From NCBI RefSeq assembly GCF_003254395.2, contig NC_037640.1, positions 5,624,289 through 5,688,288 on the forward strand: a DNA stretch of 64,000 bases, read 5' to 3'. Below the pieces are notes generated by a model that saw nothing but the letters and a program-made list of their open reading frames with translations, did no database searches and was not told the DNA's origin. This document shows positions 13,951 to 28,128 of the stretch, in pieces. The position numbers and the translations under genes were made by a program. The DNA is from Apis mellifera (taxonomy: Eukaryota; Arthropoda; Insecta; Hymenoptera; Apidae). The first letter of the stretch is position 1. Each line of letters starts with the position of its first letter.

Positions 13951-16900
13951 ATTTTTAAAAAGATTATAAAATCGAGATTTTTATAATATATTTATTTATT
14001 CGCTATATTATAAAGAAATTTCTCTTATATTAAAAAATATAATAACCTAGTATAAGAATTAGTTTGAGTGAAAAAAACAAGTAGATTTGTCGGTCGGCGA
14101 AGGAAGTTTTTTCGTCTAAGCGAGTGCAACGATCTCATGTCGTTCAGAAATGGCATTTCAACGGCCTGTACATGTACACCTGCATAACGTAACCACGCAA
14201 ATGTGTTCAGGCATCTAGTAAGTCGCGAACCGCTGCGGCTACTCGTTAAAATACACCTGATTACCGAACATTACCGTGCTGAGGGGGTAATGATCTCAAC
14301 GCTTGCACGTAATAGAAATTGTTCGAACGAAGACGGGAGACGTTTAGGGCTTGTGTTTGAAATTCTAACATTTTACCGTGATGGGTTATTAGACTTAGAT
14401 TTAGACTTTGAAAGTACATCCTATACTCTTTATCATTGATTGCTACATTAAAATCTTGAAATCTTGAATGTTGGTAGATTATATATAATGACTACAATTA
14501 AGGTTAGATTTGAGAGTTAGGTTAGGTTAAATTTCGAATATTTTCATTTTAATTTCTACGTTTTATTTAATAATTATCATTGGAATAATTTTAAAATTTA
14601 TTCCTCTCGTTATAATTTTGTCACAATGGCATAAATTTTTATCGAAATAAATTTCGAAGATAGATTTGCATTAACTGATAGTTCGCGCGTAAGGAGAAGG
14701 TAACGTACAGTCGGTAAATAATTGAGCATCGGTCTGGCAAGGGTTAACGATCTCTTTGCACCAGCATGCGATAGAAATGGGTTTAAACGATGGAACGAGT
14801 ACATTTGCGTGTCAAAGATCGCTAAGCGTCCTGCGTGGTCTATTCGCGGAATCGCCCTGTCCTAAAATTGCCGCTCGTAACCGCGCTCTCGCCGAGGACG
14901 AAAAATTTATGGCACGAAAATTACGCAAACGACCGGTTGTAACGGCAATTTGGAAATTACGAATTCTCTCCTGTTTATAATAATGATAGACACGGAATTT
15001 GTCCGAATAATGATTTGAATGTTAGTCTTCGAAGTTTTATCCCTCAACTGAAAAACTTTAAAAAATTCTCGGGATCTTAGGATTCAGAAATCAGATTTTT
15101 GGATTGTAGAAATTGGATCGTGGTATCCAATGATGTTAGATTTCAATCTTAAAACTTTTGATAGAATTAAAATTTTTTTTGAAGAATAATCAATTTTTAC
15201 AATTTTTATATTTATCGAATATATCGTTCAATTCAACGTCAAGTCTTTCTCACAGCCTTTTAAATTACGTTTCCCTCCAGAAATTCCGATAATTTACAAC
15301 AATTAACTGACAAAACAGTCACGTTCCATCATTTTTCCCTCAATTAACCATTCTTTAGCCGCAAAAGCCACAGTTTCCAGTTTAATTGCCAGTTTAATTC
15401 AACTTAATTCCATCATCATTACATCTGTCGTCTCGTCGCAAAATTTCCACGATACAAAAACATTCATTTGTCGTCTCATTTGCATAACACACCTTGCACG
15501 CCAACTCTTCTATTTCTATTTTTATCCGCGAAAAAAAGCAGCGGACGAAAGCAAAACGAGCCATCGGAATGAGAAAGTGCGATTTCCTCGATACTGACCC
15601 TGATAAACCGGCGATGCTATTTGAAATTTAATCAGAAACCATTATTCGCTGCTTTTTATTCTCTCCTGCTCGCGATTTTTTCCCTCCGATTAACCGAAAA
15701 GGGAAACGGGGAGAAACCGCAAATAATATTTTCGTGACTCCTTCGATATTGGCGGATACTGTAAGTAAATTACTTCCTCGTGGGATAATTGAAAAAATAA
15801 ATGGGAGAAAGTAATCTCGATTCAGCTTTAATCCGTTTCCGTTGAATTTATTTTTTTAAGCCGATTCGAACCGTTCTTTTTCTTTCTTTTTTAAAGTTAT
15901 CTACAATTTTGTTGCATTTAATCGATCGAATCTTATAAATGATCTTTTTTTATTTAAATGTAAACTTCAAGCAAGTTTCAAGAGTTCTTTGAATTAACAT
16001 CTTTGGTTCGTGGATAATTGATTTAAAATTTTAATTTGCGTGTAGATATTGTGCCGTTATTTCACCTGTTGCAATATTAGTAAGAATATCTTCTCAGTCT
16101 CGTTTGGTGTAATCTCTTTAGGAGATACATCTATTTGCTAAGAACATCTGCGCCTGTTTTATGATTCCAAGTATGGTATCTTGGAATGAGAATTATTCTT
16201 GGACTCGGTGTTTGAAGAATGCTTGCCTTAAAATCTAATGTATGTCAACTTATTTTTAGTACTTCCATGTGGAATAGTACTAGATAGATTATCCGTCTTG
16301 GATTTGTTCCCAATATGGAGTTTTAGATTATTTTCAAGAAATAATGAAATTTACCAAGATTGAACAAGAGAAAACGGAGAACGAGACTTAGAAATTAGAT
16401 ATTATTCCTTAAGTAAAAACTTGTGTTCCATTTGTTTCAAGGATAGATAAAGCAAGATAGATAAGGACTTGTATAATTTTTTCACAAAATAATCGAGTAA
16501 AATTATTCTACAAAATTATAGATCGTAATTTCCTGTATCTAATTGAAAATTGAACTCTTGATTAAAGAATACTCTATGATCTCATTTGTATTAATGCATG
16601 GAAAAATACACATCTTTCCATTTTTCTAAATGTCATATAATTGCTCATAATCGTTCTACGTTATATAAAATGTATCAAACCTGATTTGAACACGATCGTA
16701 AGCAAACTTAATTCTAAAATCTTTTTAGATTAACTCTTCAAAAACTCAACAATTTAGATTTTAAATTCATAAAATACGAATCAAATTTTTTTAAGAAATA
16801 AATCAATCTACGAGAAAATACCAAAAAAAAAAAAAAAAACAAAATACGAGGAATCCGAGTTCCAGCTACTAAGTGTGCAACTTTTCAACAAACTTTCTAT

Positions 16901-18164
16901 AATAATTCACGTCAAAACGTTGCATGGCCTCACACTCGGAGGAACCCATCATAAACATTGGGGTACATTTGAGTTAGTATCTCATTTATCCACGTCCTCG
17001 ACCGGGTTGCAGGCCAAGTCCAAACGATTCTCCATTTCTTTGCCGACCGGCCGCGAACAGCGTCGTTATTGCAAAGTAAACGATCTCAAGAACGATGAAT
17101 AACGGTGCACCGCGTGAAACCGAACTGCGTAATAACGTTCGAGATTGTCGGTGAATAAGGTTATACCGGCGTATACGTTATTGCCAGTTACCGTGGCACC
17201 AACAATGTAATGGCAAAATTGGTGCGGTGGGAAAGCCCGCATGCTCTGCAACTTCGACTAACCTCGCACCCGTCGAGCCTGGTGTTAATATTGAATAACG
17301 CGAAACGTGACGAGAGATCCGATCCCGAGGATGTACCTTCCTGCCTCCTTCTCTGTTCTGGAAAATCTTCGAACCCTGTTATTCCCTCTTTAATCGTTTA
17401 TCTATTATTAGAGATGGAGTAAGATCGATCCGTTAATAAAATCATCCTCTAAGATTGTACATCAATTGCAGGAACAACGATTTCTCGATGCGGGACACAT
17501 TGTTCCAAATATTTCGAGAGGAGAGTATTAGAATAAAGAAACGTTTGAATCTATCGCTCTTTCAACTTTATGAGAGGATGAGAAGAATTTTCTCCCGATC
17601 GTATATTTCAAGCGTTGGTTGCAACCAAAGCGGGCAGCACAATAAATTTCATCCGTACATACGATTGGAATAAGTTGAAAATTGAACGTTGCAAACGCGT
17701 AGATCGCGTTGCATGCACGTATCCATGGCGACACGCCCATAGGTGAGCAACCAGGAAACGTAGCACGCGTGCGTATATACACGTATCCTACATAACGTGC
17801 TCGTGCAGCCATAAGTATATACACGGTGTCCGTACAAGTACCGAGGCTATCCACTATTTAGGATCGGATATTGAACATCAACCGACGTTCCATCGGTTAA
17901 CGTACGAGTATTCGTGTGAAGATGGATCTTCGTCTTTGGACAGATCACGCTGCTCTCTCTTGCTAGGATTATTGGGATTCCCAGATTGTGATTGATCTCG
18001 GTTTAATCGGTGGTTTTGATAGGAAATGGATGCTCGATGATTAAGCCAGTTGGGATTGCGTGTATTAAGAGGAATTATTAATTATTCAGATGTCGAGGAA
18101 GAGTAGAATATTTTCAACTGCACGATTCAGGTTCTTTTCTTCAATTTTTCAATCCATCAGGAAT

Positions 18165-18222
18165 TCAGGTCTCGGATGAAGAATCAGGTCTTGGATGGAG
18201 AAATCAGATTTTGAGGAGAATG
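18165..18222 (+). repeat. 19-bp tandem repeat, 2-3 units
   Basis: tcaggtctcggatgaagaa is followed at once by tcaggtcttggatggagaa and a diverged third unit (atcagattttgaggagaa). Confidence 0.8.
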
Positions 18223-21200
18223 AAATATTTTATTAAAATTCTAGTTCGTGAAAGCAGGTTTGAAATTCAGAGAGGAGGAAAGTTTGGATTTTCAAGAAAA
18301 TTGAATTTATCAAGGAATAAGTTATGAATGAGAATTTATAAAAAAAGAAAAGAGTTTAGAGTTTGAATAGAATTAAGAGAACATCTAAACTGCAATGAAT
18401 GAGAAAGGGAGAAACTCTTTGAAATCTTTTCCTCTCTAAAGAATACTCTTTAAAGAATAAAAGTCTGGATTGTTGACAAAGTTCAGCTACTAGAACTCGG
18501 CAGTTCTTTTGTGGCGAAATGAAAGTAGCAAGCTTTCAGCCGGAGTAAGTGGTTAAAGCATAGGGAGAAACGCTTTGCTTACTTTTCGTATAAAGACGTC
18601 GATTCTTTCCCTTGAAATACGGCCGCTTGTTTGCTGCAAGGATTTGCGAGGACGCAAGACAAGCTTACACGCATTAGCCAGAGACTAGTCCTCTCGACTA
18701 AGGATAAAAGGAATGACTTTTTGAATTTCAATCCTGCGGATACTTTTCATCTAAACATCCGTGGAATCTCGATATCCTCTTTACCCTCTCGAGACCTTTC
18801 GAGAATTACACAGTTCCCAATTAAAAATCGGAGAAATCAATTTACAAAGAGGAATATTCAAGAATATTCAACTATTATTAACAACAAATTATTGAAGGAA
18901 TGAGAATTGAACGGTTTCCCTTTTCTTTACTTAATACCGGTTTTCAAAGTATTATCGGCAAGGATCAAATGAAAACCGAACACCTTTAATTATCCTTATA
19001 AATATCCTTAAAAAAAGGCTTCTTCATTATCATAATCTATACGATGATAAACGATACATCAAGTTATTTAAATTATACGCAAAAATAAATGGAACCCAAT
19101 TTCCTCCCAAAAATCTTCTTTCCTCAAAACTTACTTCTTCCACCTTCTAACAACAATCTCCACCCTCGACGAACCTAACTCCATCCCTGTTAAATAACAA
19201 CAACGAGATGAAAATCGTGGAAAATGTCAAGATCGTCGCCGAATCTCTAACCAGAAACCCATCCTCGAGAGTAAATAAGCTTGTGACACGAGCTTGTATC
19301 TTATCGTCGGGGCGAAAGGGTTATCAGAGTTCGCGTTCGAGCATCGGATGGGATTACATGGTGAAACGGGAACGGGAGGATGGATCGGGAGGAACGATCG
19401 AGGCCATTCAATTTCAACCGGCTAATCGTTCGAAAGCCCGATCGATCCGTTGGAACGGAGGCCATCGACAACAACCACCCATCCCCCCGTGTGTCGCTCC
19501 CCGTTTAATGCACGCTCTCCCCCGAAGATTATCATTAAGATGTTCCACGGGCGGCGAATGTTGCTGCCCCTACGAGAGGATACAAGATAGATGATGGTAG
19601 AGGCGTGCCGAGAAGGAAAGGAAGAAGGAAGAGAAGAACGCCTCCCGTTTCCCGGCCGAGGAAATAGCTAATGACGGGATTAAATGAAACTCACTTAACC
19701 CTGGAACGTGGGGAGGGAAAACAGGTGTTTCCTCGATACGATCCTTTTTCGCGTATTTTAATTTAATAATCGTATTGCAGGATTATTTTTGAAAATGGAA
19801 ATGAATGGATGGTGGTTGATTTCTTTCTTTTGCTTCGAGTCCAATTTATGGAAGGAATTTGGTGAAACGATATCGTTTGTTGCTCGAGGAAAACGTGTGA
19901 TAAGATGGATTTTGGATTGGATACGATTGAAAGGAAAAGGAAAGATAAGAATTGACTACTTTATGAACGAAAGATTGTAGATAAAACGTTATAAATAAGA
20001 GATAATACGATATTTATATGTACAGATACATTTAAAAATAAGAATTCATTATTTAGAATCTTATCAAAAAGTAGTTAACACTTAATTTAAAAAAAAAAAC
20101 AAATGTCCAGGGAATTGAAAACGGAAAATAGAGCACACGACAAGTGAAATTAAAATCATCGTCCCGCGAAATGACAAACTTCTCACGCCATAAACTGCAT
20201 TATAGTCTGTGGTTTAAGGGCTATCGACGGAACTTCCTGTGGAGCCCGCGGCGGAAAGATGATCCACGCGCTAGCACGCGCGCGAGCCTCTCGCTATGCG
20301 ACTATAATTGCGAGCAGGTGGCACCATTAATCTTGCAGCCACCGTAACCTATTTTCCCGCCACTCTCTGCTTGCCGACCATCGTCGCGGATAATGAAATA
20401 ACGAAACGGGTATTCTCGAGGTGGACTCTCGAGGAGGTTGGAACCTTACAGCCTATGGGCGAGCGAAATTAATTTTCACGGATTTCAATAATTTATAATC
20501 GATTCGATACTGGAATGGTGGTCGCGTGGACGGACCAGCTGTTTTGCGGTTTTCGTTTCGATTCAACGAGATGATCGCAAAGTGGATGATGGTTTGGAAA
20601 GATAATTTGAAGCGAAGATCGATCATAGCAGATTATATTGGATTATGAAATAATTGAATTAGATTAATCGATCGAAAAATGTAATAAACGATTTGGAAAT
20701 TTTATTTTTGGATTCGAGATAAAATTTGATGCCAAGAAATTTGGAAATTTTTAATATTAAACGTGTTCGATAATTTAAAAAAAACTATAGAAATCGAATC
20801 GTCGGGAAAAATTGAAAATTCTAAATTCTATCTATCCTTATAACCAAAAATTCGTTCAATAATATCGATAATAATTTTCCTGGTCAATTTACAATTTGCA
20901 AATACAAACCTGGGAAACGCAAACATTATTCCCGTCTCTTTTACGCTTCTCTACGGCGGTGTTTTTTGCGCGAGGATACATACTGTCCCAGATTTTCAAT
21001 CGCTTATTCATAGGGAAGCTTACAGGTGTGTTATCCGCGCGCGATGACGCAAGTACGGCGGGTCTTCGAAGATGAATGTTTACTTTTCATCTCGGCGTTA
21101 CAGGCCGTTTTGTGTTCCAAGTAAGTAATTGGTTACTTTTAAGGGAAGAGGCTCCTCTCGTCGAGGAGGCTTTAATATACAGTTGTACACGGCCCATAAA

Positions 21201-22140
21201 TTATCCGACGAGTTGAAAAAGTCCCCGGTAATATACCCTCTTCCTGGACTTTGGGCCGGTTTCCCACGAGTAACGAGTATATCATATAACCAGGGTTAGC
21301 GAGACAGTCATCCCGAGGAAATCATCCATCTTGAAATCATTTTCCGCAATTTTAGATAGACGCGACGAGTTCCATGATACGCGTTGGTTAACTTGTTGTT
21401 ACGAACGTTGCGACTTCGAAGGGTTTCCACCTACGAGGACTTGGCCTGGCGTTGCGACGAGTCGTTTGAATTTGGGATACGCGCTTCTCACATAAATTAA
21501 CGTCAACGTGGGAGGGAAGACGTCTCTCTCAAGGTCTAGGATAACTTCATCCTGCGGTTAATTTGCCAACTATTACGTGCACGTTTCGTGGGATAAGAGA
21601 AGTTTGGATGTAAACAATTTGAAATTAATTTAAATAACTTTTTAGGGGATATATTATTGTGCCTTAAGGTTTAAATGTTCTCCTTCAAATACGCGTCAAT
21701 TTTTCCGCCAATTTTTTTATTTTCTTAAAATACCTAAGAACAATTTTATGCAAAAAAGACTAAGGTAATTGCTCATACTTTCGAATGAGAGGAAATCTAG
21801 CACAATCTAAGAACTGAATTTGTATTTATACAGAAAGCCAAAAAGTCTCACGAGTTAACTCAGGTGAATGCGATTAAAGAGAATAAAAATCTCTTCGATC
21901 CAATTATATTTTCCCATTAAATAATAATCACGGATATCAGATTCTCTGTTTAAATTACAACATACCATTCCCATACCCGATATTCGCACAAATTCTTGAG
22001 AGATCCAGATCTCGATCGACCGATCGATCTCTCGAATCTTGTGGATCCGGCCAGCTTTTCCGTCCATCGATCTCCCGAACGGATCGATAACTCACCAACG
22101 GTGGTATATACCTTTCGCCTGCGCGACCTTCGCCATTCCA

Positions 22141-22175
22141 CGATCGGATCGGATCGAATCGAATCGAATCGAATC
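22141..22175 (+). repeat. pentanucleotide repeat GATCG/GAATC
   Basis: ggatcggatcgg units pass into cgaatcgaatcgaatc units in a GC-rich island. Confidence 0.9.
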
Positions 22176-23439
22176 TCTGGAGGAGGAGAGGAGAGGAGGA
22201 CCTTCGATCTCAGCCACGATCGATCCCCTCGATCCCGTTACTCGTCGCGATCCACCAATACTCCTCGGTTGAAAAAAGAAGAAGAGACGGGGGAGGGGAA
22301 AGCTTCGTCGCGGCGCGGAATGCACGCACGCGTGTGCGTGTTTCGCGCGGATGATCTCAAAGGTTAACGATGTTCCACGCTTGGCGCGCGGAATAGGGTG
22401 GCGTGCAAAGGTGAGAGGGACGAAGGATCGTGAAATCTAGAAAAAGGCGGAGGATCAAGGACGTTGATGGAGAATCCTGCGGCAGGCGCGTGCTCGATCG
22501 CAGGGCCCTCCGCTGGCTTGCGAAACGGAGTCGACATTTCCTTTCTCGCCGAGAGGAGGATTGTGCTCGCTTCTTCGCTGTCGATCTTGCTCTCGATCTT
22601 ATGTAACGTTTATTGTTGATCGTGTTGCGATGGGATCGTGGAAGGTGGAACGTGCACTCGTGATCGTTCGTCGTGCAGGTTTTGGAATGTTGGAATTTTA
22701 TACGCGAGGAAAGGAAAATGAAATTTTCGATGATTTTCGATTATAGATAACTGGAATAAAAGAGTTGTATTTGTTGATTATTCGAACGTTCAAACTTGGA
22801 ACTTTATCGTTTGAAAAATTACGAACGTGAAGAAGAATAAAATATTGAAGATAAATACGCGAATAGAGATGATCTCTTTGTGAAATCTGTTTCGAAACGG
22901 TATTTTTTCTTTTTTCTTTTCGTTCAAAGAAGTTGGTTGCTCAACTCCCTCGAACGTGAATTTCTACTGGCTACTAAGAATTCGTTTGTTCTATCCTCGA
23001 AACTCGATTAATCGTCGTGAACGAGTCTATTGCGATTGCCGTTAACGTTACGTTAAGAAGATTTATCGATGACGTAAATAATATGCAGACAGTCGGGCAA
23101 AGTGACGCGAGCGTTTGCTTATCTCGCGCGAGCGCAAGATTAATGCGCATGCCGGCCGGCGCGTGTATCTCGGTTAATAAACATTGCTGGCAATATAATA
23201 ATGCCACCATCCGCTATACAAAGAATCGCTCGAATTATGCAGTCCTCGCATGCGGAAGCACCGTGTTGGAATACATGATCTTGTGCAAAGACAAGTTAGT
23301 TTAGATTTACTCGAGAATATTTCATCTCGTACTGGAAGATGTCAGCCACCTTCGTTTTCAAGTCTTGCAACAGCCTTTGTTTCTTCCCACTTTCCAACCA
23401 ATTCTACGCTTCTTCCTTGTTCCTAAATCTTTCACAAAC

Positions 23440-24330
23440 CTTTCAGAATCTTCTATTTTCGTTTCCAAGAATTTGCAGTTTCCTTATCCAAACTTTTTTG
23501 AAGAAACAATGAAACTTGAAGCTTCATCTCCAATTTGTTTCCAAGTATTTTTAGATTCCTAATTTCCAAAACTTTTCTTCTACTTTGGTTTCCAAGAATT
23601 TGCAGTTTCCTTATCCAAAATTTTTAACTTCAACAAGCTTTATCACATTTGTTTCCAAGTATTTTTAGATTCCCAATTTTCAAAACTACTTTTCGTTTCC
23701 TCATCCAACATTTTTTGAAAAAAGAATAAAACTTCAAGCTTCCTCTCATTTGTTTCCAAGTATTTTTAGATTCCCAATTTCCAAAACTTTTCTTCTACTT
23801 TGGTTTCCAAGAATTTGCAGTTTTCTTATCCAAAATTTTTAATTTCAAGCTTTATCATATTTGTTTCCAAGTACTTTTAGATTCCCAATTTCCAATTTTC
23901 TTCTACTTTGGTTTCCAAGAATTTGCAGTTTCCTTATCCAAAATTTTTAACTTCAAGCTTTATCATATTTGTTTCCAAATACTTTTAGATTCCCAATTTC
24001 CAAAACTTTTCTTCTACTTTGGTTTCCAAGAATTTGCAGTTTCCTTATCCAAAATTTTTAACTTCAAGCTTTATCATATTTGTTTCCAAGTATTTTTAGA
24101 TTCCCAATTTTCAAAACTACTTTTCTTCTACTTTTGTTTCCTTATTCAAATTTTTTTGAAGAAAGAATAAAACTTCAAGCTTTATCATATTTGTTTCCAA
24201 GTATTTTTAGATTTCCAATTTCCAATTTTCTTCTACTTTGGTTTCCAAGAATTTGCAGTTTCCTTATCCAAAATTTTTAACTTCAAGCTTTATCACATTT
24301 CCAAGTACTTTCAGATTCCTAATTTTTAAA
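23440..24330 (+). repeat. minisatellite, roughly 110-bp unit, about 8 copies
   Basis: Blocks of tttccaagaatttgcag, ttccttatccaaaattttt, cttcaagctttatcatattt, gtttccaagtatttttagat and tcccaatttccaaaact recur in the same order. The tooth gtttccaagaatttgcag appears near 23461, 23591, 23803, 23913, 24023 and 24241. Variant units with ttttttgaagaaagaataa instead lie near 23480, 23700 and 24140. Confidence 0.9.
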
Positions 24331-27300
24331 CCTTTCGAGAATTTTAACTTGTTTATTCCCATATCTTTTAAAAATTTCTTTACGCTCAAATAAATCTCTA
24401 AATCCGATCTTCTGGAATTCCTACTTCTTCGTTTCCAAATCTTCCAAATATTTCCTCCGTTTCCACCTCGAGCGCACAATTCGATCCACCACACATTTAA
24501 GATCAACCTCCCGTTAATTAATGAACGTAGCCACCGGGAGCACGCCGCGATGCCAGCCATAATTTGTACCCGGGGCGAAGTCAATTAATAAGGACATCGG
24601 CCCATTAATTTAATTGCAGCCCGGCTACGAACGATACACATCGAGGTGGTTCGGAAACCGTCGGTGGGTGGGTTTAGATCACCACTCGGGGGGAGAGGGG
24701 GGGATTTATTAATTACGAAATTTCCACATGAGACGTGGGGCCACACGCCGCAGCCACGAAAGGTCCTCGAAGAGGTCGAGAGATGGGCGACGGATCGATT
24801 AAATTATCGGCTCATCTCGAATCGTGGTTGGATTTCTGCAAATGTTGCAAAACAGCCGTATTATCTCGCGAGGACTGATTGAGATAGCCAACGAAGGGAG
24901 AGCACGCGTCTCCCCCTTAACCTTTTCGATTTAACCTTTTCGTAAATTATCTTGCAATAACGAGCTTTTGCGGGTTTTCTTTTTTTTTTAATGCGCGTAG
25001 AGACACGTTGTTTCAGCTGCTCGAGTGATTGTTCAGATCGTAAATTAGTTAGTCAGATCGTAGAAGGTGGAACGGTGGAGTTATTTACGTCTGTTGGCGA
25101 TTTGTAATTGACGTAATCCTTGTGCTTAATGGAGCGAGGAGGTGTGTCGTTGGTGATGTGATTGCAATTGTTCTGCTTGATCTTTGATTTTGCTTTCGCA
25201 CAAGTATTTATTTATTTCTCTTTTTAACGAGGAAATGCGATTCGATCTTTTTATTTATTTTTTTCGATTCAACAATTTAATTAACTATTTATTCGATCGA
25301 TTTATCTTATTAGCTATCTTATCTTAAAATGTAGAAATTAAAAATTTAAGAAACTCATTAATCTTGTGTAACGATATTATTCGTTATTTCAAAGAGGTAT
25401 GAAAACGAGATTGACAACGATTATGACAATTAAAGAGAATCAACAAAAGCAGATATCGTCGATATCCTATTATAATTAAAAAAAAAGTATATATATAAAA
25501 AAACAGAATGAAACGCGAAGTAGATAGATAATCCGAAACGAGCAAAGTGTTTATCGAAGGAAGGATAAACAACGGTCACAAGGCCGATAAAATCACTCCG
25601 CTCTCTATATCTCTGAACGCTCTCGATCGAGCAACCTACCTACGAGCAACAACCATAAAACTCAGGGAACAAGACTTTCAATGTCTTTCTCAATCTTCGA
25701 CAACCTCTTAATACCTCAACGGGAAACAATATTAATCATCTAACTGACATTAAACGAGGACTGTATGTGTCTCTCCACCGCCGCGTCTCTCCCCTCCACC
25801 TTCCATCGCGAACACTTTACAATCGGCGAAAAAGATGGACTCGAGGCGATCGTGGAAAAAACTATCTTAATTTCATTTACACCGATTGTTCTCACGATTT
25901 TCCAGCAATTTTTTTTACTCAAAAAAGGTATCGCAATTATTCGAATCAACGAGAATCGAACTTGTGAATAATGCGTGAAGAAAATGATAGAATTATGAAT
26001 TGAAAATATATTTGTTTCATCGATAGAAATTAAGAAAAGTAGGAATATATTTTTTTTCTATTTTTTATAATTTAATGACTGGTTAAATTAAATTATCATT
26101 AAAGGCCAACTTCATTCCAAATATTCAAGGGATATTACTCGTTGCAACGCAATTCTTCGTCACCAACGGTTGAAAAGCATCGCTACGGACGGATAGCGAG
26201 GCTCATCTCGAGGCGCGGAGAGTGTTAGAGGCACGGCCAGAAGTGCATTCCTTCACGTTGCACTTGGGGAGGGGTCGTTCGCGCCGCGAGGAAATCCACG
26301 GTATTCTAATCAGTTTCTAGCCCCCTATCTCCCGGACGACCGACAAAGTCGATTCGGAGAAATCGATCGATGATTACGGAGTCCCGGATTGTCGCTTTAA
26401 TCATTCAGGGAATATTAATAAAATTGACGAAACGGGTTAGAATATCGAATCGAGCATTGATCGATCATTATCGTCGTTCCAGGGACAAGAATCGTGACAA
26501 TGGTAATAATTTAAGTATTGAAGAGGAGGGGGACAGTTTTCCAAGTCGTCGAGTGTAATTAGGTTGGCGATATATGGCGCATTTTCACGAGTGAAAATTT
26601 GTGAAATTGGAAAATGCGTGCGTGTTTAACAAAGGCAATGGGGACAAAATTTCACGTTATATATTCTTTAATTCTATGATGAAAGCTGAGACTTCGATAT
26701 CCTGGAATTTTTTAAGATTTTAAGATTTCTTCTGGTACAGAAGAAAAATGATCGAGAATTTCGTGGATTAAAGTTTGTTAATTCCAAAGGTCTGTTCGAT
26801 AGGTTTCGAATTCGAGAAGAAGAAAATTATTATGGTTATAACTAACTTAGAACGATATAGATAATGATAGAGGAATCAATCGATCGTCTCCTAATTTCTA
26901 CCACCATTAATAAATTGTTCTCGGTTAATCGAAGTCTGAACGAATCAGAAATTAACGCAAATGGGGTTCGATTAAAATTCCAGACGATAGGAAAACCGTC
27001 GGAAGTATCGTAATTACACCCTAATACGATTCTTATCGACCTGGATGTTCGGTCATCTCCTGCATAACTTGCACATAAGTGTGACTTAGAATTACCGGAG
27101 CGTACATATAATTTAGATCGCGGGTACAACTTCTCAAGGCGTAATTTAGATCACGGTACCTGATACGTGGCCCGTGCAAGAGGACCGACGCGCAGAGAGA
27201 GCCCTATCCAACCGCGATTTAGACGAAATTACACCGTGTAGAAATCTTACACAAGTTTCGTTGAAAGCGTTATCGTTATTCATAACTTAAGGGCGGGCGT

Positions 27301-28032
27301 ATCTTGATCCGATTACGATTCAGATCAACCATGTGACGAATTAAATGAAAATTCAGTCCTGATATTCGCCGCGATAGATGGGATATCTACGTTTATCGTA
27401 CGTAACTCTGTGCTTTCGAATTTTCTAATCTAATATATCAACAAAATCAAACTTTTATCAAATTCTTTCTTGTTAAAGCTTTTGCTTCCCTTGCAAAGAA
27501 GAAAGAATATAACATTCGAGAACTAAGGAAATATAATACTTGTTTAATTATTTAATTAACGAAGCATAACACGTATATACATACAAAAGATTTAAATTCT
27601 ATTCTTGAAGAATTATTCTAACTAAAATTATACGTATAAATCGAAGACAGAACCATTGAGAATTCGATCGTAGGTAATCGAAGCATAATCGAGCATCCTC
27701 GATTCCATGTCGTCCCTAATCCCAACCCCACGATTATCCACGATCAATTGAACTATTTGTCGTCCTCGAGCTCGGTCGCTCGCGAGGGCGTCGATGGCCA
27801 TTCCCGGCGTCGCCCTGTTCGTGTCTCGATGGGTTCCGGTTTTATCGATCGTTTTTCCCGGCGAGCCTCCCCCTGGACACACCGGTGGGACCTGTTTTCA
27901 CCGATGAAAAGTTACCAGATCGTTCAGACCCGGCGACGATACACCCGACAGACAGACCCCCGTTGCTTTTCCAGATGGAACTAGTCGACCGTGCGAAAAC
28001 CACACGGAATATCGGCACACGCGTCCCTTCGA

Positions 28033-28128
28033 GAACAAGAAGAAGAAGAAGAAGAAGAAGAAGAAGAAGAAGAAGAATAAGTTCCTCGATCTCCTCGTTC
28101 GTTCGTTCGTTCGTTCGTTCGTTCGTTC
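28033..28128 (+). repeat. compound microsatellite (GAA)n then (CGTT)n
   Basis: About 15 AAG units (28033-28078) are followed, 16 bp later, by about 8 GTTC units (28095-28128). Confidence 0.95.

Noticed and set aside
19208..19594. 128-codon + strand open frame
   Set aside because: It sits in a GC-richer island, but the translation has no known motif and no matching splice-linked neighbours.
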